64,000 nucleotides of DNA, from assembly GCF_014841105.1 (NCBI RefSeq), contig NZ_JACYWE010000006.1, forward strand, positions 152,050-216,049, in the 5' to 3' direction. The stretch is from Lolliginicoccus lacisalsi (GTDB taxonomy: Bacteria; Actinomycetota; Actinomycetes; Mycobacteriales; Mycobacteriaceae). This document shows, piece by piece, positions 41,509 through 52,165 of this stretch. The translations under genes were made by a program, and so were the position numbers. Numbering within the stretch: the first letter of the stretch is position 1; each line of letters starts with the position of its first letter. The notes under the pieces are model-generated. The model made no database searches. It was not told the DNA's origin and saw only the letters and a list, made by a program, of their open reading frames with translations.

Positions 41509-43734
41509 GTGGTCGAGAGCATGGCACGTCGCCAGTTCCTCACCTTCCTCGTCACCGCCCCCATCCTCACTGTCGGGGCCCAATGGGCCGCCCCGGGAAC
41601 AAGCCCCAGAGCTAGCGCGCAACCAGGGGCGCCCGGGATCCCCAGCAACCCCGAGGTCGGCCAGATCGTCGACATCGGTGACCTCTTCATCACCGTTGGC
41701 CTGCCCACCGCGCTGATCCTCGTCATCGAAGTCGTCCCCGATGGCCGCATCCGCTTCGAGCTGCCCCGCGCCGAGCTCGGCCAGGGCATCAGCACCGCCA
41801 CCGCCATGATCGTCGCCGACGAGCTCGACGTCCCCGTCGACCAAGTCGATGTGCGCCTCGCCGCCGCGAAGCCCGAGCTGCTGTTCAACCAGTTCACCGG
41901 AAGCTCCAACACCATTCGGTCGCTGTGGCATCCCCTGCGCGCCGTCGCCTCGGTGGTGCGGGCCCGCCTCGTCGCTGCCGCGGCCGCCCGCCTGCTGGTC
42001 CTGCCCACGGACCTGCGCACCGAGAATGGTCGCGTCCTCGCTCGCGACGGCCGCTCCCTCGGGTATGGCGAGCTCTCCGCCGGAGCAGCCAGCCCCTCCC
42101 TCGCCGATGTCACCGCCCGGCCCAAGACCAGCCACCACACCGTCGGCACCCCCACCCGGCGCCAGGATGCGCGCGCCATGGTCACCGGGGAGCTTGCCTA
42201 CACCCTCGACATCGACGTGCCCGGGGCCAAGCCCGTGATGGTGCGCCGGCCGCCCACGATCAACGGCAGCCCCGAGTGGTTCGACGAGGCCACCGCGCGC
42301 CAGCAGCCCGGTGTCATCGACGTCGCGATGATCCCCACTGGCGTCGCCATCATGGCCGAGACCTTCGGCGAGGCCCTCGACGCGACTCGCGCGTTCGACG
42401 TCACCTGGAGGCCGGGCACGATCGACGGGCTTTCCGACCCCGATATCCGCGCCCGGCTCCGCGGCGCCGTCCCCCCGTACGACGACCCGGCACTCAGCTC
42501 CGGCAGCCTCGCATCCGGAGTCCTCGACGCCGAGTACGACTTCGCGTTCGCCAGCCACGCTCCCCTCGAGCCCAACACTGCGATCGCCGACGTGCGCCCC
42601 GACCGCGCCGAGATCTGGTCCGCGCTGCAATCCCCGATCATCACCCGCGAGCACATCGCCCTCGAGCTCGGCCTGCCGCTCGACAAGGTCATCGTGCACG
42701 TCACCCAGGCCGGCGGCAGCTTCGGGCGCCGGCTCTTCTACGACGGTGCCCTCGAGGCGGCGCGCATCTCCCGCGCCATGGGCAAGCCCGTCAAGCTGAT
42801 GTGGAGCCGCATCGACGACATGCGCCACGGCCGCGCCCGGCCCGCCTCCCATCACCGCCTCCGCGCCCGCCTCGGCACCAGCGCCGTGAACGCGTTCCAT
42901 CACCGCGCCGGCTTCGTCGAGACCGACTTCCGCCATGGCCTCGGCGAGATCCTCACCGCCGCCTACACGCAGCTCCCCGTCGTCGGCAATCCCGTCTTCG
43001 GGCAAACCCTCTTCCACCTCACCCAGTTCACCCCCTATGAGGTGGGCGCCAAGACCCACGAGCTGTTCGAGATCCCCCTGCGCATGCCCACCGGAAGCTG
43101 GCGCGGCGTCTACTCCGGCAACACCCGCGGCTGCGAGGAGATGTTCATCGACGAGATCGCCCAGCATCTCGGTCGCGACCCCGTCGAGTACCGGCGCGCC
43201 ATCATCAAGGACCACCGCGTCCGCGACGTGCTCGATACCGTCGCTCGCGAGGGGAACTGGGGGCGTGACATGCCACCGGGCTTCGGCCAGGGCGTCGGCG
43301 TCCACGAGGAATACCGCTCCGCCATCGCCGTGCTCGTCGAGATCGATGCGCGCGACCGCCGCAAGCCCCGCGTCACCAAGGCCGTCATCGCTGTCGACGT
43401 CGGCAAGACCATCAACCCCCTGGGGCTCGAGGCGCAGATGCAGGGCGGCCTCAGCGACGCCATCGCCACCACCCTCAGCGCCGGGCTGCACATCGTCGAC
43501 GGGCTGCCCCTCGAAGGCTCGTACTCGCAGTACCACTATCCGCGGCAAGGTGACTCGCCGCCCGACGTCACCGTCCACATCCTCGAGAGCGGAGACGATC
43601 CCGGGGGCGCGGGGGAGCTCGGCGTTCCTGCCTCGGTCGGTGCCGTCGCCAACGCCTACGCCCGCGCCACCGGCACCCGGCCACGCTCGTTCCCGATCAA
43701 CTTCGACATCGACTTCGAGCCCTTCCCCCGCTAG
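41509..43734 (+). CDS. Molybdenum hydroxylase large subunit (isoquinoline 1-oxidoreductase beta type), Tat-exported
   Basis: A 741-residue molybdopterin-binding subunit of the xanthine oxidase family, IorB/aldehyde dehydrogenase subclass. A twin-arginine signal (ARRQFLTFLVTAPILTVGA) suggests export in folded form. Family marks: ELGQGISTATAMIVADELDV, QFTGSSNTIRSLW, ASHAPLEPNTAIADV, TQAGGSFGRRLFYDGALEAA, and the C-terminal AVDVGKTINPLGLEAQMQGG with GGAGELGVP (catalytic Glu). At 741 residues it is near full length. GTG 41509 is the start. It forms an enzyme with the [2Fe-2S] subunit 24 bases downstream. The substrate (N-heterocycle or aldehyde) is unknown, and no cytochrome c partner is seen. 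Confidence 0.88.
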   Translation: MVESMARRQFLTFLVTAPILTVGAQWAAPGTSPRASAQPGAPGIPSNPEVGQIVDIGDLFITVGLPTALILVIEVVPDGRIRFELPRAELGQGISTATAMIVADELDVPVDQVDVRLAAAKPELLFNQFTGSSNTIRSLWHPLRAVASVVRARLVAAAAARLLVLPTDLRTENGRVLARDGRSLGYGELSAGAASPSLADVTARPKTSHHTVGTPTRRQDARAMVTGELAYTLDIDVPGAKPVMVRRPPTINGSPEWFDEATARQQPGVIDVAMIPTGVAIMAETFGEALDATRAFDVTWRPGTIDGLSDPDIRARLRGAVPPYDDPALSSGSLASGVLDAEYDFAFASHAPLEPNTAIADVRPDRAEIWSALQSPIITREHIALELGLPLDKVIVHVTQAGGSFGRRLFYDGALEAARISRAMGKPVKLMWSRIDDMRHGRARPASHHRLRARLGTSAVNAFHHRAGFVETDFRHGLGEILTAAYTQLPVVGNPVFGQTLFHLTQFTPYEVGAKTHELFEIPLRMPTGSWRGVYSGNTRGCEEMFIDEIAQHLGRDPVEYRRAIIKDHRVRDVLDTVAREGNWGRDMPPGFGQGVGVHEEYRSAIAVLVEIDARDRRKPRVTKAVIAVDVGKTINPLGLEAQMQGGLSDAIATTLSAGLHIVDGLPLEGSYSQYHYPRQGDSPPDVTVHILESGDDPGGAGELGVPASVGAVANAYARATGTRPRSFPINFDIDFEPFPR

Positions 43735-43758
43735 CCCCCTCCCGGAGGTCCCTCCCGC

Positions 43759-44214
43759 ATGCCCAGCTACTCGTTCCGCGTCAATGGCCGCGACGTCACC
43801 GTCGAGGCTGCTCCTGGCCTGCCGTTGCTGTGGGTGCTCCGCGACAAGCTCGGCATCACCGGGCCCAAGTTCGGCTGCGGCATCGACGTGTGCAAGGCCT
43901 GCACCAGCCACCTCGACGGCGCCGCGGTCCGTCCCTGCGTCACACCTGTCGAGGATGTCGCCGGGCGGGACGTCACGACCATCGAGGGGCTAGCCAGCGG
44001 GGGGCAACTGCACGCCGTCCAGCAGGCCTGGATCGACCTCGACGTCGCGCAGTGCGGATACTGCCAGCCAGGGCAGATCATGTCCGCCGTCGACCTGCTG
44101 CGCCGCAACCCGCGCCCCACCGATGCCGATATCGACGAGGTCATCAACGTCTGCCGGTGCGGCACATACCCGCGAATCCGGGCCGCCATCAAGCGCGCCG
44201 CGGGGCTCGGCTAG
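43759..44214 (+). CDS. [2Fe-2S] small subunit of the molybdenum hydroxylase
   Basis: A 151-residue electron-transfer subunit (IorA type). The plant-ferredoxin-like cluster uses Cys40, 45, 48 and 60 (CGIDVCKAC). The second cluster uses Cys99, 102, 132 and 134 (CGYCQPGQ and VCRCGTY). It has no signal peptide, so it would travel with the Tat-bearing large subunit. The start lies 24 bases after the large subunit, with GGAGG upstream. Confidence 0.93.
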   Translation: MPSYSFRVNGRDVTVEAAPGLPLLWVLRDKLGITGPKFGCGIDVCKACTSHLDGAAVRPCVTPVEDVAGRDVTTIEGLASGGQLHAVQQAWIDLDVAQCGYCQPGQIMSAVDLLRRNPRPTDADIDEVINVCRCGTYPRIRAAIKRAAGLG

Positions 44215-44268
44215 GCCCGCCCGGGTGCCCAGGTGCTCAGGTGCTCGGTCGCGGGTGCCCAGGTGCTT

Positions 44269-44309
44269 AGTGGAAACTTTTCCCGCGCCCATCGGGAAAA
44301 GCTTCCACT
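44269..44309. repeat. Palindromic intergenic element, GTGGAAAC family, copy C
   Basis: AGTGGAAACTTTTCCCG (44269-44285) and CGGGAAAAGCTTCCACT (44293-44309), 17-base arms with one mismatch and a 7-base loop, between convergent genes. Just before it, GGGTGCCCAGGTGCT occurs twice (44223-44267). Confidence 0.9.
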
Positions 44310-44360
44310 GGGGCGGGCGCGCCGGTCCTGACCGCGCGCCGGAGCTGACTGGGCGCGGTA

Positions 44361-45005
44361 TCACGCGCTGGGCGGGTAGCCGGGCGGTTCCCCCTGCCCC
44401 GGTGCCCCCTGCCCTGGCGCCCCCTGCCCTGGCGCCCCCTGCCCTGGTGCCCCTTGCCCTGGTGCCCGATGACCAGGTGGAACGCGCCGCCGAAGCAGGA
44501 AGATCACGAGCCACAGCAGGAAGCCACCGACGACACCGATCCCGAGCGCCGCCACCGCGCCGAGGACGAGGCCGACGAACCCGAACACCGTGGCGCGCGG
44601 GCCCACGCCATAGATGACGCTGGAGTCCTCGCTCGTGCACAGTACCGAGTACTCGCCGGGCCGGACGGGTTCCGAGGAGCGCAGGACGACATGCCAGGTG
44701 CGGGCTCCCACGCTGATGGTCTCGGTCGTGCTGAGGCCTCGCATCGGCACGGTCGCGCCGCGGGTGTCGGACACCTCGCAGTCCAGCGAGGCTCGATCGG
44801 TATCGGCGAAGATCGTCAGGCCCTCGTCCTCGATCGACACCTCGAGCGGCTGGTTGGCGCGTGCCTCGGCGGTGACCGAGGGGAACGCGCCCGCCGCGGC
44901 CCATGCGAGAAGCGCGCCGACCGCTAGGCCCACGACGACCAACACGGCCACGAGCAGGTACCACCGGGAGGAGGGGGATCGGGGGTGGGTGCTGCGCTGC
45001 GACAT
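44361..45005 (-). CDS. Two-helix membrane protein with GAPGQ tail repeats
   Basis: A 214-residue protein of unknown function. A first membrane helix (WYLLVAVLVVVGLAVGALLA), an outer domain of about 85 residues with two Cys (DCEVSD and LCTSED, possibly a disulfide), a second helix (VFGFVGLVLGAVAALGIGVV) and a cytoplasmic tail with five GAPGQ-type repeats follow in that order. The tail repeat is a 15-base DNA tandem repeat, so its length may vary. ATG 45005 follows GGAGG. Confidence 0.75.
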   Translation of the reverse strand: MSQRSTHPRSPSSRWYLLVAVLVVVGLAVGALLAWAAAGAFPSVTAEARANQPLEVSIEDEGLTIFADTDRASLDCEVSDTRGATVPMRGLSTTETISVGARTWHVVLRSSEPVRPGEYSVLCTSEDSSVIYGVGPRATVFGFVGLVLGAVAALGIGVVGGFLLWLVIFLLRRRVPPGHRAPGQGAPGQGAPGQGAPGQGAPGQGEPPGYPPSA

Positions 45006-45177
45006 CAAGGACCTCCGGTGCGCATGGATGGTGGCTCGTGCGTTCAGTATCCACCCTGTCCCGCGGCTTTACCGCGGCTTTACCGCGGCTTCGCCGCGGC
45101 GATCGGCGCGGAGCCCGCGTGCCTTGGTGCGCGCAGCGCGGAGAGGCGGGCCTGCCCTGTGTGATCTGGACAACTCA

Positions 45178-45193
45178 GTGAATGGCGATTAAC
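45178..45193. promoter_or_regulatory. Candidate TetR operator, copy 3, before accA1
   Basis: GTGAATGGCGATTAAC has the same ATTAAC half-site and a GTGAAT left half (one change from GTTAAT), 40 bases upstream of accA1. Confidence 0.55.
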
Positions 45194-45233
45194 CTAAATT
45201 TGCTACCAGACACCCCCGATCCCGGAGTCGCTC

Positions 45234-47243
<2,010 letters not shown>

Positions 47244-47259
47244 GGAGCCTTGAACAGCC

Positions 47260-48423
47260 ATGACGAGCTTCCTCTCCGCCTCGGCCCTGCCGGATGAGTA
47301 CGAGCAGCTCCGCCGCACCGTCGAGGAGTTCGCCCGGGAAGTCGTCGCCCCGGTCGCGGCCGAGCACGATGAGAACAAGACCTTCCCTTACGAGGTGGTC
47401 CGCGGGATGGCGGGGATGGGGCTGTTCGGCCTCCCGTTCCCCGAGGAGCACGGCGGCATGGGCGGCGACTACTTCGCGCTGTGCGTCGCGCTCGAGGAGC
47501 TCGGCAAGGTCGATCAGTCCGTCGCGATGACCCTCGAGGCCGCAGTGTCGCTCGGTGCCATGCCGATCTACCGCTTCGGCACCGACGAGCAGAAGCAGGC
47601 CTGGTTGCCCCAGCTCGCCAGCGGTGCCCGGCTTGGCGCGTTCGGACTCACCGAGCCGGGAGCGGGCAGCGACGCGGGCGGCACCCGCACCACAGCGCGG
47701 CTCGACAACGGTGAATGGGTGATCAACGGCAGCAAGCAGTTCATCACCAACTCGGGAACCGACATCACCGAGCTCGTCACCGTGACCGCGGTGACCGGGA
47801 CGACGGGCAGCGGGAAGAAGGAGATCTCCACGATCATCGTTCCCGCGGGCACCCCGGGCTTCACGGTCCAGCCCGCTTATTCCAAGGTCGGCTGGCACGC
47901 CTCCGATACGCACCCGCTGTCCTTCGACGACGTCCGCGTTCCCGAGGCCAACCTCCTCGGGGCGGCCGGTCGTGGCTACGCGAACTTCCTGAGCATCCTC
48001 GACGAGGGCCGCATCGCCATCGCCGCGGTGGGCACCGGGGTGGCCCAGGGCTGCGTCGACGAATGCGTCCGCTACGCGAAGGAGCGCACAGCCTTCGGCA
48101 AGCCGATCGGGGAGAACCAGGCCATCGCGTTCAAGATCGCGCGCATGGAGGCCCGGGCCGCGGCATCCCGCGCTGCCTACTACGATGCCGCCGCGCTCAT
48201 GCTGTCGGGCAAGCCGTTCAAGAAGGCAGCATCGATTGCCAAGCTCGTCTCCAGCGAGGCGGCGATGGACAACGCGCGCGACGCCACCCAGGTGTTCGGT
48301 GGCTACGGCTACATGAACGAGTACCGCGTCGCCCGCCACTACCGCGACAGCAAGATCCTCGAGATCGGCGAGGGCACCACGGAGGTGCAGCTCATGCTGA
48401 TCGCCCGCGAGCTCGGCCTCTAG
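47260..48423 (+). CDS. Acyl-CoA dehydrogenase (isovaleryl/FadE19-like)
   Basis: A 387-residue flavoenzyme that makes the alpha-beta double bond of acyl-CoA. Marks: FGLTEPGAGSDAGGTRTTA (FAD and substrate region), AFGKPIGENQAIAFKIARME and the C-terminal FGGYGYMNEYRVARHYRD. Placed directly after the carboxylase alpha gene, it fits isovaleryl- or methylbutyryl-CoA dehydrogenase in the leucine/isoleucine pathway. Assignment to a single substrate is inference. Confidence 0.88.
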   Translation: MTSFLSASALPDEYEQLRRTVEEFAREVVAPVAAEHDENKTFPYEVVRGMAGMGLFGLPFPEEHGGMGGDYFALCVALEELGKVDQSVAMTLEAAVSLGAMPIYRFGTDEQKQAWLPQLASGARLGAFGLTEPGAGSDAGGTRTTARLDNGEWVINGSKQFITNSGTDITELVTVTAVTGTTGSGKKEISTIIVPAGTPGFTVQPAYSKVGWHASDTHPLSFDDVRVPEANLLGAAGRGYANFLSILDEGRIAIAAVGTGVAQGCVDECVRYAKERTAFGKPIGENQAIAFKIARMEARAAASRAAYYDAAALMLSGKPFKKAASIAKLVSSEAAMDNARDATQVFGGYGYMNEYRVARHYRDSKILEIGEGTTEVQLMLIARELGL

Positions 48424-48430
48424 GGCAGCA

Positions 48431-49315
48431 CTACCATCGCGGCGGTCGCGCCGAGCGCCGGAACTCCGTGGGCGACATGCCCGTGCGCGCCGCGAAGAAC
48501 TTGGTGAAGTTCGAGACATCGCTGAACCCGAGGTCGTCGGCGATGCTGCCGGTGGTGCGCTCGGTGTGGGAGAGCAACCTCTTGCACTCGAGGATGACCC
48601 GCTCGTCGATGAATTGCTTCGCGGTCAGCCCGGTGGCGGCCCGCACCGCCCGCGTGACCGTCTTCTCCGAGTAGCCGAGCTCGCGGGCATAGTCACTGAC
48701 CGATCGGGTGCGGGTGAAGCCATCCTCGACGGCCTGGGCGAAGGTGTCCACTGTCGACGAGCCAATGGTCGGCGCGGGCCCGGGATCAGGGGGCGCGATG
48801 TCGAGCAGGGTGATCAGCAACGTGTTCGCCAGGTGGCGCAGCAGCGGCGCCGCCCCGGGGCCGGATTGGTCGAAGACGGTGCTGAGGTGCGCGATGAGGG
48901 GCGCTACGAGATTGCTGCCGCTCTGGTTCTCGTCGAGGTGCCAGCAGCAGCGCCAGCGCATCGGGCTGCCGGTCAGCGAGGATCTCGCGATCGGACCGAG
49001 CACGCCATCCTCGAGCAGGACAATGGTGGCCTCGTAGTCATAGACGTTGCCCCATTGCTGCACCTGGCCAGGGCGCACCCACCACACGGTCCCTGGGTGC
49101 AGCTCGCCGGAGCGGAAATCGACGGCATGGGTGCCATGGCCTTCGGTGACGAGTGCGATCAGGTGGAACCGCGGGCATTGCGGCGCGGTGAACTCGCCGG
49201 GGCCCATCCGCTCGCGCAAGGAGCGCAGCGTCATCACCTCGACTCCGTGGCGAGCGGTGTCGCTGGACGGCGAGTACCGGATCGCGCGCACGGGCGCCTG
49301 TCCGCTAATCACCAT
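48431..49315 (-). CDS. AraC-family transcriptional regulator
   Basis: A 294-residue regulator. The N-terminal cupin-like effector domain (FHLIALVTEGHGTHAVDFRS, GTVWWVRPGQVQQW) is followed by a C-terminal AraC double helix-turn-helix (DYARELGYSEKTVTRAVRAA, IADDLGFSDVSNFTKFFAAR). ATG 49315 with AGGA upstream is preferred over the frame start at 49420. It is divergent from the aminotransferase gene and may regulate it. Confidence 0.85.
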   Translation of the reverse strand: MVISGQAPVRAIRYSPSSDTARHGVEVMTLRSLRERMGPGEFTAPQCPRFHLIALVTEGHGTHAVDFRSGELHPGTVWWVRPGQVQQWGNVYDYEATIVLLEDGVLGPIARSSLTGSPMRWRCCWHLDENQSGSNLVAPLIAHLSTVFDQSGPGAAPLLRHLANTLLITLLDIAPPDPGPAPTIGSSTVDTFAQAVEDGFTRTRSVSDYARELGYSEKTVTRAVRAATGLTAKQFIDERVILECKRLLSHTERTTGSIADDLGFSDVSNFTKFFAARTGMSPTEFRRSARPPRW

Positions 49316-49403
49316 TGATTGTCCTGGTTTGACCGTGATCCACGCCTCATGAGGGCATAGATTAACCCATGACGTCGGCATCCATCCCCGTTGCGGACGA
49401 TGT

Positions 49404-49439
49404 CCTGGGCGCGCCGCCAACGTTGTCGGCGCGCCCAGG
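49404..49439. other. Perfect 13-pair palindrome in the divergent AraC/aminotransferase gap
   Basis: CCTGGGCGCGCCG (49404-49416) and CGGCGCGCCCAGG (49427-49439) with a 10-base loop that itself holds CAACGTTG. The position between divergent genes argues for an operator, an insulator or the end of a small RNA. Confidence 0.55.
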
Positions 49440-49561
49440 CATCAGTGCCGCGCGAGCGCGCCCGTCCCGCGCGCCACGCGTGTCGATTCCCCCTTCCCGC
49501 GGGACCAGCCGTAATACAGTTGCCGGGTTGCTCCATCGGTGGCGGGAAGGAACGAGCAGGC

Positions 49562-50965
49562 ATGGATGACCAGCAGGATGTGTCGCGGCGCACGGCGGAG
49601 GAGCAGGTGCCAGGCTTCGGCAGCGTGGAGGAAGCCCGCTCCTCGGCCTCCCGGGCGTACGAGCTCGATCGCAAGCACGTCTTCCACTCCTGGGTGGCGC
49701 AGGGCGCGTTCAAGCCGATGGTCGTCACCGCCGCCCAAGGCTCCCACGTGTGGGATGGCAACGGCGATCGGCTGCTCGATTTCTCCAGCCAGCTCGTCAA
49801 CACCAACATCGGTCACCAGCACCCGAGGGTCGTCGCGGGAATCGTCGAGCAGGCCCAGCGCCTCGCGACCATCGCGCCGCATCATGTCAACGACCAGCGC
49901 AGCGAGGCTGCCCGCCTGATCGCCGAGCGCACTCCGGGCGACCTCGACAAGGTGTTCTTCACCAACAGCGGGGCCGAGGCGGTCGAGCATGCGATCCGCA
50001 TGGCGCGCGTGCATACCGGTCGCAACAAGATCCTCTCCCGCTACCGGTCGTACCACGGCGCCACGGCGCTCGCGATCAACGTGACCGGGGACCCGCGCCG
50101 GTGGGCGAACGATCGCGGCACCGAGGGCACCACCCACTTCTTCGGCCCGTTCCTGTACCGCTCGGCGTTCCACGCCACCACGGAGGCGGAGGAGGAGCAG
50201 CGGGCGCTGCAGCATCTCCAGCAGGTGATCGAGCTCGAGGGGCCCGGCACGATCGCGGCGATCATCCTGGAGACCATTCCCGGCGGACCAGGCATCATCC
50301 CGCCTCCGCCCGGCTACCTGCGCGGGGTGCGCGAGCTGTGCGACCTGCACGGCATCGTCATGATCGCGGACGAGGTGATGTGCGGCTTCGGGCGCTCCGG
50401 GCACTGGTTCGCCATCGACGAGTCCGGGGTCGCGCCGGACCTGCTCGCCTTCGCCAAGGGCGTCAACTCGGGCTACGTGCCGCTCGGCGGGGTGGCGATC
50501 TCGGCACGGGTGGCCGAGACCTTCGAGGAGCGCCCCTACCCGGGCGGGCTGACCTACTCGGGCCACCCGCTCGCGTGCGCTGCCGCGGTCGCCACGATCA
50601 CGGCGATGGCGGACGAGGGCATCGTCGAGAACGCGCGACGCATCGGCGAGACCGTGCTCGGGCCGGGGCTCGCCGAGATCGCGGCCCGTCATCCCTGCGT
50701 CGGCGAGGCCCGGGGGAGGGGCGTGTTCTGGGCGCTCGAGCTCGTGACGGACGCGACCACCCGCGAGCCCCTCGCCCCCTACGCGGGCACGAGCGCGGCG
50801 ATGGCCGAGATGATGGCCGAGTGCAAGCGCCAGGGCCTGCTGCCCCTGATGGTGTCCAACCGGATCCACTGCGCGCCGCCCTGCACCATCACGGCCGATG
50901 AGGCGAGGGAGGGGCTGCGCATCCTCGACGAGGTGCTCAAGATCGGTGATTCCTACACGGTCTGA
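49562..50965 (+). CDS. Class III (omega) PLP-dependent aminotransferase
   Basis: A 467-residue aminotransferase of the aspartate aminotransferase-like fold. VWDGNGDRLLDFSSQLVNTN, VFFTNSGAEAVEHAIRMAR, SRYRSYHGAT, VMIADEVMCGFGRSGHWFA (PLP ring Asp) and FAKGVNSGYVPLGG with the Schiff-base Lys near residue 299 are present. Likely substrates are omega-amino acids or taurine/beta-alanine type amines with pyruvate or oxoglutarate. ATG 49562. Its stop overlaps the convergent RNase H-like gene by 13 bases. Confidence 0.9.
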   Translation: MDDQQDVSRRTAEEQVPGFGSVEEARSSASRAYELDRKHVFHSWVAQGAFKPMVVTAAQGSHVWDGNGDRLLDFSSQLVNTNIGHQHPRVVAGIVEQAQRLATIAPHHVNDQRSEAARLIAERTPGDLDKVFFTNSGAEAVEHAIRMARVHTGRNKILSRYRSYHGATALAINVTGDPRRWANDRGTEGTTHFFGPFLYRSAFHATTEAEEEQRALQHLQQVIELEGPGTIAAIILETIPGGPGIIPPPPGYLRGVRELCDLHGIVMIADEVMCGFGRSGHWFAIDESGVAPDLLAFAKGVNSGYVPLGGVAISARVAETFEERPYPGGLTYSGHPLACAAAVATITAMADEGIVENARRIGETVLGPGLAEIAARHPCVGEARGRGVFWALELVTDATTREPLAPYAGTSAAMAEMMAECKRQGLLPLMVSNRIHCAPPCTITADEAREGLRILDEVLKIGDSYTV

Positions 50966-52005
50966 TCGACACTGTCCGCGGTGAGGTCCTCAAGGATCCC
51001 CGACACGATGCGCTGCTGGGTATCGGGAGGGACGTTGCTGGTATGGCACCGTCGCGCGGCCACGGCCAGGCGGTGCGCGGCCTCGTTGAGCGGATGGCCG
51101 TTGTGGGCGCGGACCCATTCGAACGTCACGGGCCGGCTGCGGGACTTGCCGCGGATGCTGTCCACGAGCGAAGCGATCGCATGGTCTCGTGCCCGGCCCA
51201 CGCCCTCGATGTAGTTCAGGGCATGACGGCTGTCGACGAGGACATGCAGGGCACGGCCGTCGCAGAACGTGGAGAGCGCGAGATCGATGGCAGCGAGCTC
51301 CGCGACATCAATGCGCCCGAGATGGGCGCGGAACACCGACTCGGCGATGCCCTCCTCGCTCACGCAGGCGATGCCCGCGCCACGATGCCGGCTGCGCAGG
51401 GACGCATCCGTGGCGACCACGAGGCGCCCGTGCTCCTTGCGGGGTATGCCCGCGAGGCGGGATTGCTGGCGATGGACCCGCAGGTCGATCTGCATGCCGG
51501 CGATCCCGTTGAGTCGCGAGAGCCGCTCATCCTCGAGGCTCTCGCGCATCGTGCACTGCGGGAAAGCAGGCGCGGCGGACCGCAGCAGATCCCGCAGGTG
51601 CGGCTGGTGCAGGTACACGATGATGTCGCGCTCGTGCCCCTCCACGATCTTGTAGAGGTACTCGAACGCGTCCACGCCGACCAGGCCCAGCGTTGCCTCG
51701 CGCCGCCGCGGGCCCGTGCCCTCGTGCGGGCGGGAGAAGAAATGGAAGGCCGAGTAATCGCCATCGCACACCACCGCGATGGCGCACGCCGTCGTGCGGG
51801 GCTGCCCGTCGATGAGCTCCTCGGCAGTGAAGGTCCGAACCACGCCATACCATTGCTGATCCCGTGGATCCGCCGAGCTCCAGCGAGCGCTCCGTACTCC
51901 GAGGCCCGCGAGCAGCACGCGACGCGCACGGCGTGCCCGGCTGGGGAACTGGTCGCGGGCGGCCGAGATAGTGGTCCGAACGCGACCAAGCAGGCGTGGC
52001 GACAC
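50953..52005 (-). CDS. RNase H-like domain protein with an unknown N-terminal domain
   Basis: A 350-residue protein. The C-terminal part (about 195-330) has an RNase H fold: VVATDASLRSRHRGAGIACV (first Asp), VAELAAIDLALSTF (Glu), LHVLVDSRHALNYIEG (Asp) and EWVRAHNGHPLNEAAHRLA. The last acidic residue of RNase HI is replaced by His in that block. The N-terminal 190 residues (GVVRTFTAEELIDGQPRTTA, YLYKIVEGHERDIIVYLHQP) match nothing I recognise. GTG 52005 with AGGGAGGA 6 bases upstream is preferred over TTG 52011. RNA-DNA hybrid cleavage is possible but unproven. Confidence 0.72.
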   Translation of the reverse strand: MSPRLLGRVRTTISAARDQFPSRARRARRVLLAGLGVRSARWSSADPRDQQWYGVVRTFTAEELIDGQPRTTACAIAVVCDGDYSAFHFFSRPHEGTGPRRREATLGLVGVDAFEYLYKIVEGHERDIIVYLHQPHLRDLLRSAAPAFPQCTMRESLEDERLSRLNGIAGMQIDLRVHRQQSRLAGIPRKEHGRLVVATDASLRSRHRGAGIACVSEEGIAESVFRAHLGRIDVAELAAIDLALSTFCDGRALHVLVDSRHALNYIEGVGRARDHAIASLVDSIRGKSRSRPVTFEWVRAHNGHPLNEAAHRLAVAARRCHTSNVPPDTQQRIVSGILEDLTADSVDQTV

Positions 52006-52165
52006 GGGCAATCCTCCCTCGTGGTACTGCCGGACGCGCGAGCTCGGCTCTACGTGGAAAGCACCTCCAGGCTACGGCAATTTGGACAGCCGTAACCGGG
52101 GATTTGCCTGAGGATTGACTGATACGTCGTGCATGTCCGGTGGGGGAGCGAGCACCTGGTCCCCC

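Noticed and set aside
41398-43911. Very long minus-strand open frame (837 codons) opposite the molybdenum hydroxylase gene
   Set aside because: It is a shadow caused by high GC. The plus strand carries an unmistakable enzyme with a Tat signal and ribosome site; the minus product is low-complexity and matches nothing.
49353-49376. A fourth TetR operator near ATTAAC at 49361
   Set aside because: Only one half-site (ATTAAC) is present; the left half does not match GTTAAT.
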